From positions 1 to 41,835 of the forward strand of contig NZ_SMMH01000030.1 in assembly GCF_004634215.1 (NCBI RefSeq): DNA of 41,835 bases. Direction: 5' to 3'. The position numbers were made by a program, and so were the translations under genes. Shown one piece after another: positions 32,485-40,178 of this stretch (its first letter is position 1; every line of letters begins with the position of its first letter). The notes under the pieces are model-generated. The model was not told the origin of the DNA, made no database searches, and saw only the letters and a program-made list of their open reading frames with translations. The DNA comes from Deinococcus fonticola (GTDB taxonomy: Bacteria; Deinococcota; Deinococci; Deinococcales; Deinococcaceae).

Positions 32485-33267
32485 TTATGGCCTGGGTTTG
32501 ACGCCTGAAAGAACGCTGTCCAGTTCGCCCAGGTTCAGCCCGGTCAGGGCGGAAAGCTGCTGTTTGGCAACCGCTAAACGAAGGTTAGCGTCGTACAGGG
32601 CGGCATCTGCCGAGTTCTGCACCTGGGCGGATTTCAGGACATCGACGCCCGTGGCCGCGCCCGCAGCGGCGCGGGCCTGAGCCTGCCTCAGTGCGGCCCG
32701 TGCCACTTCCAGCGAATCCGAAGCCGTCCCAGCCGCGCGAATGGCACTGAGGTAAGCGGTGTAAGCCTGGAGTACCCGCACGCGCAGGTCACGGCCTGCC
32801 GCACTGGTCGAGGCGGTCAGGGCGTCCAACTGGGCGCGGTTCGATTTGCTGAAACTTCCGGCCAGTCGGTTCAGATCAACGGAAGCAGAGAGCCGGACGC
32901 CGGGGTTGACCTGATCGAATCCGTTTGAACTGCTCAGAGTAGTTCCCACACTGGCCCCGGCGCTGACGTTCAGGGCCGACAGGGGCGACAGTTCTGCCCG
33001 TTTCTGCGCGTCCTGGGCGTTGGCCGCGAGAAGGGCCGGATCTACCTTCTTGGCCTGAAAAACAAGCTGGTCGAACACCTGCACCTGAGCAGTCGTAAGG
33101 ATGTTCGGGCCGGGTTCCTGAGCTTTGACCTGCGAGGCCAGACCCAGCACCACCAGCGCCAGCAGCACGGCCAGCCCTGTCTTACTGAACAACAGGCGGA
33201 ACCTGGAAGCGGCGAACGGTGAGAACTGCTCGACGGGAGTAAGCCAGTCTGTCTTTTTCGGTGTCAC
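32485..33267 (-). CDS. half-length TolC-like outer membrane efflux protein
   Basis: A 260-residue protein. After a basic start, a hydrophobic export signal (about 28-48, ending SQVKAQ) is followed by one TolC/OEP repeat: a long helix (DQLVFQAKKVDPALLAANAQ), a beta-strand segment (LNVSAGASVGTTLSSSNGFD, LSASVDL) and paired long helices (LQAYTAYLSAIRAAGTASDS to LRLAVAKQQLSALTG). Normal TolC proteins have two such repeats in about 430-480 residues, so this one would need to assemble with more subunits or act as a periplasmic helix bundle. The ATG overlaps the ATPase gene (ATGA) and the fusion gene starts three bases later. Confidence 0.75.
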   Translation of the reverse strand: MTPKKTDWLTPVEQFSPFAASRFRLLFSKTGLAVLLALVVLGLASQVKAQEPGPNILTTAQVQVFDQLVFQAKKVDPALLAANAQDAQKRAELSPLSALNVSAGASVGTTLSSSNGFDQVNPGVRLSASVDLNRLAGSFSKSNRAQLDALTASTSAAGRDLRVRVLQAYTAYLSAIRAAGTASDSLEVARAALRQAQARAAAGAATGVDVLKSAQVQNSADAALYDANLRLAVAKQQLSALTGLNLGELDSVLSGVKPRP

Positions 33268-34226
33268 CTGACCATCACCAGCTTTCGCAGGAACGGCAGC
33301 GCCACCATAGAAACAGCGATGCCCACGCCGCCCATCAGGTACATATCCATTTCCCCACGCGCCAGGCCGACGTATTTGGTAATCATGGCGACACCACTCA
33401 GCACCAGCAGCACGGGCGCGAGGGCAATACCGCGTTCCTCGCGCTGTGCGGCCTGCTGCGCGAACGAACTGCCGATGTCGGACGGTTTCACCAGATCGTG
33501 AGTGCTGACGTACCTGACCAGCCGCTCGGCCTCGCCGGGAATGCCTTCAGCAAGCGACAGAACACGGTTCTTGTACGCGCCCATGTCCTCGGCCACGATG
33601 TTGTACTTCACGGTCAGGGCGTCCACCAGTTCCCGCGCTTCGGCCCGGTCAAGGGGGTTCAGGTCTACCCGGTCACACTTGCCCCAGAAGCGCGAGAGGC
33701 CAGCCTTCCGCATGGTGTCCGGCTGCACGGCCACCACCAGGGAACAGACTTCAGCCAGGGCCAGCATGTGCGGCACCATTGACTGAGTGATTCCGGTGCA
33801 GTCGTCCACCAGCACCACCGGCGCGGCGGTGCCGCCCTGGGTGTACTCGCGCAGGGCCGCAACGAGTGACCGGGCGCGGGCGTCGGTACCCTTGTGCGCT
33901 GACTTCCAGGCGTCGAGGGGTTTCTTATCCGGGTGCTTCGATTCCGGCAAACGGAAGTCAGGCACGGCGGCCAGTTGTTCCGCCAGGTCAACAAGAAACG
34001 TGCCGAACGGCGCAACCTTGGGGACGGTGACGGTGGCGGCGAGTTGCTCCAGGGCTGGGGCGAGTTCACGCAGTAGGGCGCTTTTGCCGTACCCGGTGGG
34101 CGCGACCAGGACGACGGAGCGCCCAGCGCGGGCCGAAAGAATGACGGCGCGGCCCTCGGACTGACGACCAAAGAACGTTTCTGGAATGGGAACAGGGGGC
34201 GGGACGGTAGGGGCAGGGGCAGACAT
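33264..34226 (-). CDS. membrane-anchored AAA/STAND-type ATPase
   Basis: A 320-residue protein. It starts with a Pro-rich tail, then ETFFGRQSEGRAV and the P-loop VAPTGYGKSALL (about residue 43). Walker B is APVVLVDDCTG. A helical lid region follows (LNPLDRAEARELVDAL and LAEGIPGEAERLVRYV). The last 55 residues hold two membrane helices (LAPVLLVLSGVAMITKYVG and MGGVGIAVSMVALPFL). The ATPase therefore sits at the cytoplasmic face of the membrane. It is the first gene of the operon with the TolC-like, fusion and pseudopilin genes. GGAGG lies eight bases before the ATG. Not a standard secretion ATPase (no GspE/PilB or ABC signature). Confidence 0.75.
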   Translation of the reverse strand: MSAPAPTVPPPVPIPETFFGRQSEGRAVILSARAGRSVVLVAPTGYGKSALLRELAPALEQLAATVTVPKVAPFGTFLVDLAEQLAAVPDFRLPESKHPDKKPLDAWKSAHKGTDARARSLVAALREYTQGGTAAPVVLVDDCTGITQSMVPHMLALAEVCSLVVAVQPDTMRKAGLSRFWGKCDRVDLNPLDRAEARELVDALTVKYNIVAEDMGAYKNRVLSLAEGIPGEAERLVRYVSTHDLVKPSDIGSSFAQQAAQREERGIALAPVLLVLSGVAMITKYVGLARGEMDMYLMGGVGIAVSMVALPFLRKLVMVR

Positions 34227-34292
34227 AGGAAACCTCCAGTGTCAGCCGGAACCTGCTTCCCTCCCTTGGACCGCTGCGGTTGCGGGTTACGC

Positions 34293-34332
34293 CCTAGATT
34301 TTGACTTACCATGTAATTTTTGACCACCTTCA
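34293..34332 (-). promoter_or_regulatory. direct repeats in the promoter region of the ATPase operon
   Basis: On the minus strand GGTGGTCAAAAATTACAT is followed about 20 bases on by GGTAAGTCAAAATCTA. The shared GTCAAAA-T repeats lie about two helical turns apart, 70-100 bases before the first ATG of the four-gene operon. This arrangement suits an activator or repressor site, but no -10 box is clear. Confidence 0.35.
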
Positions 34333-34514
34333 TCGACGTGCTAAAAAACAACCCCAGAATGCGCTGGTCTGGAATCTGCCCAGAAACCTTTACAGTGAAA
34401 AACCCAGCTCTACGGGTCATTGCATTCCGAATACTTCACGTGGCGCGTGCAGCGGCTGACTCTCCACGGCCATTGGGAACACTGTCTCCCTTCCCCGCTT
34501 GCCCGCACGCTCAG

Positions 34515-34604
34515 CTACTTGGTCAGGCTTGCCTGCGGGTCGAGGTCGATCAGCAGCATCCGCCGCCCCATCTGCTCCACGGTAGAAATTTCCAGACGGG
34601 ACAT
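34515..34604 (-). pseudogene. remnant of a second ParA gene
   Basis: The minus strand encodes MSRLEISTVEQMGRRMLLID, then LDPQASLTK and a stop. The GRRMLLIDLDPQASLTK part is the ParA Walker A' region, but no P-loop precedes it and nothing family-like follows. It is a short relic, probably from another plasmid. The rest of 34332-34680 shows no supported gene. Confidence 0.6.
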
Positions 34605-34703
34605 CGAATGCAGACGACTCATCTGTACCTGCCGTTCATCTAAAGGGGCCATCATGTTTTAGTCACAAAATTGTATGATTACTCGCCATAGGATGTGTGT
34701 ATC

Positions 34704-35450
34704 ATGAAAAGAATTATAGCGATTACATCGGTGGCGGCTCTACTGACTGGAATAGCCTCAGCGCAGGAAGCTCCCTTCAGCAAATTGCGGGTCGGATTTA
34801 ATTACACGGATTTTACAGGGTCTACACCAGCTAAATTTCCAGAGCCAAGTCAAAAGATTCCTCTCAAATTTTCTTGCAACCCTGAACAATATGATGCAAA
34901 GAACCTCTCCGCCTGGGCAAAAGCAGTTGGTGGTACTTTCAAAGAGAATCCACCGATCCTCACAGTCAAGGGGTTGAAGCTCGACTGTAGTGGAGGGAAG
35001 CTGACCATGTCCACTTCCAAAGTGATTAATGATATTGCAGACAAAGGCAATATATTGACCAAAATGTATGACAATGATTACCCTATGGGACTTGAATACG
35101 AGGGGAATATTTGGAATGAGGAGAATACACATTACTTTATTATCAAAACCTTTGATAGCGGCCTGAGTACAAGCTTTGCCTTAATACCCAATAAAAAGAC
35201 CATTACTCCTCTTAGCATGGACGAAGGTGCCGTTGCTTTTATTCAAAATGGCAAAATGAAGGAGTGGTTCGTTGCAGGCGGGAAAGCCGCCACAAGTATA
35301 TCCTACGATCCCAAGAAACCATTTGTAATTAGCCTATATGATAGTAATAAAAAGATTTGGTATAATGTCAACTTCAATCTTCCAAGTCAGGTTCAATTAT
35401 GGCTATCGAGCCAACCAAACGGCAGCCCGGTCAAGGCACCGAAACAGTAG
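34704..35450 (+). CDS. AT-rich secreted protein of unknown function
   Basis: A 248-residue protein with a clear signal peptide (MKRIIAITSVAALLTGIASA, cut before QE). The mature part is Lys/Asn/Asp-rich with many beta-strand-like stretches (YFIIKTFDSGLSTSFALIPN, WYNVNFNLPSQVQLWL) and two cysteines (SCNPEQ, DCSGGK). I do not recognise it. GC is clearly lower than in all neighbours and codons such as AAT, ATT and AAA are frequent, which signals recent transfer from a low-GC source or loose selection. AGGAT lies about ten bases before the ATG at 34704; the frame could extend three codons further up. Confidence 0.75.
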   Translation: MKRIIAITSVAALLTGIASAQEAPFSKLRVGFNYTDFTGSTPAKFPEPSQKIPLKFSCNPEQYDAKNLSAWAKAVGGTFKENPPILTVKGLKLDCSGGKLTMSTSKVINDIADKGNILTKMYDNDYPMGLEYEGNIWNEENTHYFIIKTFDSGLSTSFALIPNKKTITPLSMDEGAVAFIQNGKMKEWFVAGGKAATSISYDPKKPFVISLYDSNKKIWYNVNFNLPSQVQLWLSSQPNGSPVKAPKQ

Positions 35451-35465
35451 GCAATCTCTAGCTAC

Positions 35466-35478
35466 GCCCCAGTGGGGC
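35466..35478. terminator. short hairpin after the AT-rich secreted gene
   Basis: GCCCCA and TGGGGC pair around a single G, 15 bases past the stop at 35450. Too tight a loop for certainty and without a T run; it also faces the end of the recombinase gene on the other strand. Confidence 0.25.
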
Positions 35479-35584
35479 ACGTAACGAGACTAACCAGCAG
35501 GCTTTAGGACTTCATGCCCTGCCGCGCTTTCACGGCGTTCCACTCGAACTCGAAGGCCGCTGTTGGGTGCACCATAACTGCCTT

Positions 35585-36505
35585 TCACAGCACGTCCGGC
35601 AAGGCACTTGCTGCCTGTTCCAACTGCCGCGCTTTGACCCTCCCGTAAATAGCGGTGGTGGCGGGGTTCTCGTGGCCCAGGATGGTGCCGATCTCGTGCA
35701 GGCTGCGGCCCTGCTCGACCAGGGCGGTGGCGTAGGAGTGACGCATTTTGTGCGGTGAAACTTTCGCCGGGTCAAGTCCGGCACGTTTCGCCGCGCTGGT
35801 GGTCATGGCCTGCACGGTGCGCACGGCCAGCGGTTCGCCCCGGTGCTTTCCGGTGAGGTAAGACCAGACGTAACGGCTGGTGGGGTGGCCTTCCGTCCGG
35901 CGCACCTTTAACCACTGCACCAGCGCCCGCTGAGCGGTGGGGGACAGGGGAACGGTGCGCTCCTTGTCGCCCTTGCCGATCACGCGGATGCTGGAAGGCA
36001 GGCCGTCCACGTAACTGATTCTGTCGAAGGTCAGGCCCACCACTTCCGAAATTCGTGCCCCGGTGCCGTACAGGAAGGCCAGCAGCGCCCAGTTTCGCAG
36101 GCCCCGGTTGGGGTTGCTGTCCCGGTGGGCCGCGTCGAGCAACTTGGCAATGTCGGGCGTTTCCAGGTACTTCGGCAACCTGCCGGGCAGCTTGGGCCGC
36201 TTCAGTTCGCCGGGGGGATTCTGCACGCTCAGGTGCTGCACGTCGCGCAGGAACGCCCAGAACTTCGACCAACTGGCAATCAGGCGGTGAACCCGGTGAG
36301 GTTTCGGCCTGCTCTGGGCCAGGAATCCGCGTAGGTCGGCGGCGCTGATCTGTTCCCAGTCACGGCCCCTCTGGTGCTGGGGTTGCCCATCGCCGTCAAG
36401 GTACGCGCGAAGCATTCGCACGTCGGCGAGGTATGCCCGGACGGTTTGCGGCGTGCGGCGTTCCTCAATTTCGAGGTAATGACGGAAGGCTTCGACGTGG
36501 TTCAT
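35585..36505 (-). CDS. XerC/D-type tyrosine recombinase
   Basis: A 306-residue tyrosine recombinase with an N-terminal SAM-like core-binding domain (EAFRHYLEIEERRTPQTVRA) and a C-terminal catalytic domain. Catalytic residues are visible: R in GTGARISEVVGL, K in GKGDKERTVPL, H-x-x-R in HKMRHSYAT, the second H in LGHENPATTAIYGR and its tyrosine nucleophile. Length is that of XerC/XerD. I chose the ATG at 36505 because GGAG lies six bases before it. A dif-like palindrome sits just upstream (36574-36601). Likely roles are plasmid dimer resolution or integration of a small element. Confidence 0.93.
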   Translation of the reverse strand: MNHVEAFRHYLEIEERRTPQTVRAYLADVRMLRAYLDGDGQPQHQRGRDWEQISAADLRGFLAQSRPKPHRVHRLIASWSKFWAFLRDVQHLSVQNPPGELKRPKLPGRLPKYLETPDIAKLLDAAHRDSNPNRGLRNWALLAFLYGTGARISEVVGLTFDRISYVDGLPSSIRVIGKGDKERTVPLSPTAQRALVQWLKVRRTEGHPTSRYVWSYLTGKHRGEPLAVRTVQAMTTSAAKRAGLDPAKVSPHKMRHSYATALVEQGRSLHEIGTILGHENPATTAIYGRVKARQLEQAASALPDVL

Positions 36506-36573
36506 GTGGCTCCTCGACACCACCCGGTGAGTAGTGGCCCGCCTCAGGTTCAGGGCAGGTGATTCGACTCAAT

Positions 36574-36601
36574 TTTACGTGAAATAGTTATTTCACGCAA
36601 T
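36574..36601. promoter_or_regulatory. dif-like recombination site or operator next to the recombinase
   Basis: Two 11-base arms, TTTACGTGAAA and TTTCACGCAAT, are inverted repeats with nine of eleven positions matching, separated by the six-base TAGTTA. This 11-6-11 plan is that of Xer sites such as dif and cer. It lies 70 bases upstream of the recombinase start. It could instead be an operator. Confidence 0.6.
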
Positions 36602-36695
36602 TAAGTAATCAGAGCCTGACCGCCTAGTTTCAACGTGTCAGTCGCAGAAATGCCGCCGCAGTGCGCCCCGGCGATGGGTTCACCCGCACCTCTTT

Positions 36696-36730
36696 TTGCG
36701 TGAAATATAGCGTTCTTGCGTGAAATATAG
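36696..36730. repeat. two direct copies of the half-site
   Basis: TTGCGTGAAATATAG occurs at 36696-36710 and 36716-36730, exactly 20 bases apart, in the same orientation. Its first part TTGCGTGAAAT is the inner sequence of the right arm of the 36574-36601 site. Together there are four half-sites within 160 bases, suggesting accessory binding sites for the recombinase or for a regulator. Confidence 0.65.
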
Positions 36731-36767
36731 GGGTTTGAGGCGGGTGGGCTGGCGAGAGAACAGTTGT

Positions 36768-36791
36768 CCTGAATAGCCAGGAGTATTCAGG
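36768..36791. promoter_or_regulatory. palindromic operator before the HTH gene at 36814
   Basis: CCTGAATA and TATTCAGG are perfect eight-base arms around GCCAGGAG. The -10-like TAGAAT (36799-36804) begins eight bases later and the ATG follows after nine more, so a dimer here would block a leaderless promoter. Autoregulation by the HTH protein is the simplest model. Confidence 0.6.
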
Positions 36792-36813
36792 AATTCTCTA
36801 GAATGACTGCACC

Positions 36814-37143
36814 ATGACCCTGCCAGATCAGCACCTGTTCAGCACAGCGGAAGTCGCGGCTCACCTCAGCGTGAGTCAGTCCACCGTGCGACGTCTGATC
36901 GAGTCAGGGGAACTGGCGAAGGTCTACCCGGCGAAGCGCACCATGCGAATCACACGGGACTCACTGGTGAAGCTGCTGGAGAAGTCCGCCACGCCCGGCG
37001 CGGTGGCCGCCAGCATGGAAATGGGGAACCAGGCCAGAGCGCAGGCCGCGAAGGCAGCCGCTGAGCAGCACCAGGAAGAGAAGAAGAAGTCACTCGCTGA
37101 TCGGTGGGGACTGGGCAACATTTTCGGGAAATCCACACGGTAA
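36814..37143 (+). CDS. excisionase-type HTH protein with charged tail
   Basis: A 109-residue protein. LFSTAEVAAHLSVSQSTVRR then LIESGELAKVYPAKRTMRIT is a helix-turn-helix plus wing of the excisionase (HTH_17) family, like the one at 29056. The C-terminal half is a charged helix (AKAAAEQHQEEKKKSLADRW). The leaderless promoter and the palindrome at 36768 are just upstream. Close to a tyrosine recombinase, it may be its directionality factor, or a regulator of plasmid maintenance. Confidence 0.75.
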   Translation: MTLPDQHLFSTAEVAAHLSVSQSTVRRLIESGELAKVYPAKRTMRITRDSLVKLLEKSATPGAVAASMEMGNQARAQAAKAAAEQHQEEKKKSLADRWGLGNIFGKSTR

Positions 37144-37155
37144 GGAAGTGTCCTA

Positions 37156-37716
37156 ATGAACTTCGCTTCATATTTTGATGAGTACACTTTGCAAAATCCA
37201 ATCGAACTAAGCGAATTCGATAATTTATTTCTAGTTTGCCTGAGACGTGATCACGCAGTAGTAAGTTTTAACCAAAAATTAATGAAGTATCCTTACGGCA
37301 GGCTTGCCAGGAAGAATACAATTGAGTTTCGGGAAATATTTGAAGAGATTATCAGATATCACGATATTTTAAGTGTCAGTGTTTCTAATGCTGTTGCCCA
37401 GGAAGCCATAGAATTATACAACAAACATCGAGATCAATTTACATCTGATTATAAGAGCTTGCTTAGATTAATATATGAAGTTAATAAGGTAGATTTTTCT
37501 CTTGCCAAGAAAATTATACATATTTCAAAAGGCAAAGATGTTCCAACACCAGAACAAAAATATATAGCCCCTACTCGTGATAACGCTCAATACCCATCAT
37601 CCATCACTTTGAGTCAATATCCTTCACCCTATAGGACGAGTTCGATAAGCAGGGTTATTTTCCCAGATGGAACAATTGGCTCGTCGGAAGATTTCATCGC
37701 ATTCCGGAAAGATTAA
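37156..37716 (+). CDS. AT-rich hypothetical protein
   Basis: A 186-residue product, family not recognised. It is mostly helical (LARKNTIEFREIFEEIIRYH, NAVAQEAIELYNKHRDQFTS, KSLLRLIYEVNKVDFSLAKK) with an Ser/Pro/Tyr-rich tail (QYPSSITLSQYPSPYRTSSI). AAGGAAG precedes the ATG by about seven bases, and it starts 12 bases after the HTH gene, so the two are co-transcribed. GC is far lower than in the HTH gene directly before it, so the pair was assembled from different sources. Confidence 0.65.
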   Translation: MNFASYFDEYTLQNPIELSEFDNLFLVCLRRDHAVVSFNQKLMKYPYGRLARKNTIEFREIFEEIIRYHDILSVSVSNAVAQEAIELYNKHRDQFTSDYKSLLRLIYEVNKVDFSLAKKIIHISKGKDVPTPEQKYIAPTRDNAQYPSSITLSQYPSPYRTSSISRVIFPDGTIGSSEDFIAFRKD

Positions 37717-38056
37717 AAGAAAGTATGATTTTTATCACTCACTAGTGCCAAATTGCCAAATTTATCCAGAATAACATTTAAGAGGCGGGTATTTAACCCT
37801 CAACCAAATTTAAATGCATCTCCAAGGCCTTCCTGTGAGGCTGTTTTTCTGGCAACAGGCGGCCACGGCAGTTGTCCAGTTCACGGCCTGCGGCGCTCCC
37901 TGTCTCATTTTTCGTATGTTGCAATACATGACTTTTCCCGCACTGGCACGACAAATTACCGTATGTTGCAACACACGGATTTGGGGTGCGCCAGGTCGTC
38001 CACGTCCGGCCTGGGCCGTCGCGGTTGGCGGGTGGTGCTGTCAGTTTGGGATTAGG
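37717..38056. other. non-coding AT-rich to palindromic region, candidate origin
   Basis: This 340-base gap lies between the AT-rich unknown gene and the end of the replication-initiator-like gene. The first 110 bases are AT-rich (TTTTTATCACTC, AACATTTAAG, CCAAATTTAAATGC). Two related palindromes follow: CGTATGTTGCAATACATG at 37913-37930 and CCGTATGTTGCAACACACGG at 37959-37978. AT-rich DNA beside palindromic protein sites next to rep suggests an origin or an incompatibility region, though iterons in the strict sense are not seen. Confidence 0.4.
37911..37978. repeat. pair of TGTTGCA-centred palindromes
   Basis: The two palindromes share CGTATGTTGCAA and lie 47 bases apart, about four and a half helical turns. 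The second is symmetric over 20 bases with one mismatched pair. They do not match the universal chromosomal parS consensus (TGTTTCACGTGAAACA). Binding by the nearby Rep protein is the first guess. Confidence 0.5.
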
Positions 38057-39475
38057 TCAGGCTTGGGCCTTGGGCCTTCCCCCTGCACGGGTGGGGGCCA
38101 GCAGCTTCAAAGCGTCATAGATGCCGCACGCCTTCAGTTTCGCGACCACCAGGGCGGCGGGCTTTTTCTGACTTCGGGAGTACATGCTTTCGTCGTGCTT
38201 GATGTCGTGCAGGACGCGGGCCAGCAGGTGTGCTACATCGTCGGCGTAGTTCTGGCCCTGATCGGCTCCCCGGATCAGTTGCCACACCAGCCAGCACCAA
38301 AAACGGGTGTTGGCCGTGTCCTCGAACGTGGCCGCAAGAGCGCGAGCAGTTTTCTCGACCTCGGCGTTTCTACGCTGCCTCGGCAGGCCCGCGAGTGACG
38401 GAAGGGTAAAAATCACGTCGAGGCCGTGCGAAATGGCGGTTGCAACAGTCAAGGTAACGTCAGTGGATGTAGTAAAACCATCTAACACCCACTTTATAAG
38501 TTCCTGCTTTTCTACTGCCTTTAGGCTATTCATTGACTGTTGCATCTCTGATTTCCTCCGTGTGGGGCGGGGATTCTCGGCGCGGGTTTTGGCGGCATTT
38601 TCCGTCGCGGCCTTCCGGCCGGTGAGGGGCTTCTCGCCCCGCTCTTTGGCTGCTTGGCGCTCTTTGGCCCTTTCCTGCGCCCGCGCCCGTGCCTCGGCCC
38701 TCTCCTCTGCCTTGGCTTCCCGCTGAGCCTTGTAGGCTGCTTTCTGCTCCTCGGTGCGGGTCAGGTTCCAGACCGTGCGCCCACTTTCGGTGTCGGCATC
38801 CAGGTTGCGCCAGGGGGCCGTCAGGTCATGGTGGCGAACCTTCACCGGTTCGGCGTGGCCTGAAAGCTGGCGCTCTGGATTGATGCTCACCGCCCATACC
38901 TTGCCGGTCACGGCGGTCTGACCCTTGAGCCTGCCGTAATGGTCGCGGGCGTCGAGCACTCCGGCACTGACCAGCGGTTGCAGGTTGCGCCAGATGGTCG
39001 TGCGGTCGACCCGGAAGTGCGCGGCCAGCAGTTCCAGCGGCAGGTGGTACACGCCCACGGTGAGGCCAGCGGAAGGCAGGCCACGCGCCCGGATGCTGAT
39101 TAAGGCCAGTTCGTGCAGCAGGCGGAACATTCGGCGGGCCAGCCGGGGGCACTCGGCGGTGTCCAGGCAGGCCGTGAGGGTGTCCGACACGTTGAAGCGG
39201 TATTCCCGTTCGGCTCGGATGAGCGGTGGCATGAACTCGGCAAAGCGTTCGGCGGCGGTGATTTGAATAGGCGCGGGCCTGCTGGCCTGATTTTCCTTAA
39301 TGATTTCCTGCACCGTGCGGCAGGCTGGGAACTCGCCAAATTCGCGGCGCGTGGTGGGCGTCGGCGATGGCGAATCTGACGAAAGGCTAAATAGTGGGCC
39401 TATATCGCGGCCCTTGGCCCGCTGGGACGCCTCGAAGCGTGCCAGGAAGCGGGCGGTTGAGTTGTCCCCTTGCAT
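38057..39475 (-). CDS. plasmid replication initiator-like protein
   Basis: A 472-residue protein. Residues 90-230 look like a winged-helix initiator domain (AEFMPPLIRAEREYRFNVSD then LELLAAHFRVDRTTIWRNLQ and VSAGVLDARDHYGRLKG). A long charged coiled coil (AKAEERAEARARAQERAKER) and a C-terminal helical domain follow. This fits initiators of Deinococcus plasmids as I know them, but no single catalytic motif proves it. The frame extends 63 codons upstream; I chose the ATG at 39475 because GGAGA lies nine bases before it. The palindromes at 37911-37978 lie past its 3' end. Confidence 0.65.
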   Translation of the reverse strand: MQGDNSTARFLARFEASQRAKGRDIGPLFSLSSDSPSPTPTTRREFGEFPACRTVQEIIKENQASRPAPIQITAAERFAEFMPPLIRAEREYRFNVSDTLTACLDTAECPRLARRMFRLLHELALISIRARGLPSAGLTVGVYHLPLELLAAHFRVDRTTIWRNLQPLVSAGVLDARDHYGRLKGQTAVTGKVWAVSINPERQLSGHAEPVKVRHHDLTAPWRNLDADTESGRTVWNLTRTEEQKAAYKAQREAKAEERAEARARAQERAKERQAAKERGEKPLTGRKAATENAAKTRAENPRPTRRKSEMQQSMNSLKAVEKQELIKWVLDGFTTSTDVTLTVATAISHGLDVIFTLPSLAGLPRQRRNAEVEKTARALAATFEDTANTRFWCWLVWQLIRGADQGQNYADDVAHLLARVLHDIKHDESMYSRSQKKPAALVVAKLKACGIYDALKLLAPTRAGGRPKAQA

Positions 39476-39667
39476 ACAAACAAATCTCCAGCACTTGAGC
39501 CGCTGGGATTGAAGTTGTACGCTAGAGGTCGCCAAACGTCTTGCGTGAACTTCGCGGTCAAGTGGAACGCTCCCGAAAGGGAGCTTTCGCTTTTGTGTGA
39601 CTTTACACCATTTCCAGACAGAAGGAAGGTTCGAGCCGTCCCTATGGCGATCAGGACGGGGCATACC

Positions 39668-40033
39668 TCAGACGACCCTTGTGCTGGCCTGAACTTCCCA
39701 GTCGCGTTGCAGGCTGCGCAGGGTTTCGCGTTCGGCGCGTTCCTGCACGCGGGCGGCTTCCAGTTCGGTATCGGCCCGGCGCAGGGCGTCTCGCGCTTCC
39801 CGCAGGGCCGCCGTGTGGGGCTTCAGGGCGCTGGCCAGGTGGGCTTCGCGTTCCTCGGCTGGGCAGCGTTCCCTGAGGCCGCTCAGGCCAGTCAGGATGA
39901 GGTGCTGGCGCTGGTCGTCGTACTGGTCGCGGGCCTGGTCGTAAGCAGCCCTGGCCTGCTGCTGGGCGTCCAGGGCGCTGAGCAGACTGCTGGACACCTG
40001 CTGGAACTTCAGCACTTGCGGGTGGGTGGGCAT
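39668..40033 (-). CDS. small coiled-coil protein of unknown function
   Basis: A 121-residue product that is almost entirely helical with heptad-like spacing: SSLLSALDAQQQARAAYDQA, HTAALREARDALRRADTELE and VQERAERETLRSLQRDWEV. No family is recognised. AGGAGG lies eight bases before the ATG at 40033, a strong ribosome site that decides this start over one at 40114. It lies upstream of the rep-like gene on the same strand with a gap of 192 bases, and could be a replication or partition accessory protein. Confidence 0.65.
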   Translation of the reverse strand: MPTHPQVLKFQQVSSSLLSALDAQQQARAAYDQARDQYDDQRQHLILTGLSGLRERCPAEEREAHLASALKPHTAALREARDALRRADTELEAARVQERAERETLRSLQRDWEVQASTRVV

Positions 40034-40178
40034 GGGGAAAGCCTCCTGAAGGGAACAGGCGAAGGCTGCGGGGCAGCAACCTTTCGCACAGGCGAGAAGG
40101 GAGCCGCTTCGCACAGGGGGCAGTCACGCTGACCGCGTAAGGACTGTGGGAAAGGGAAGAAAAGAGTGGGGAAAAAGA

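Noticed and set aside
36574..36601. canonical chromosomal parS
   Set aside because: CGTGAAA is shared with parS, but the six-base centre and the other half do not match TGTTTCACGTGAAACA, and the neighbour is a recombinase.
39476..39664. 63-codon N-terminal extension of the replication-like protein
   Set aside because: The ribosome site GGAGA before 39475 and the change in composition favour the shorter start.
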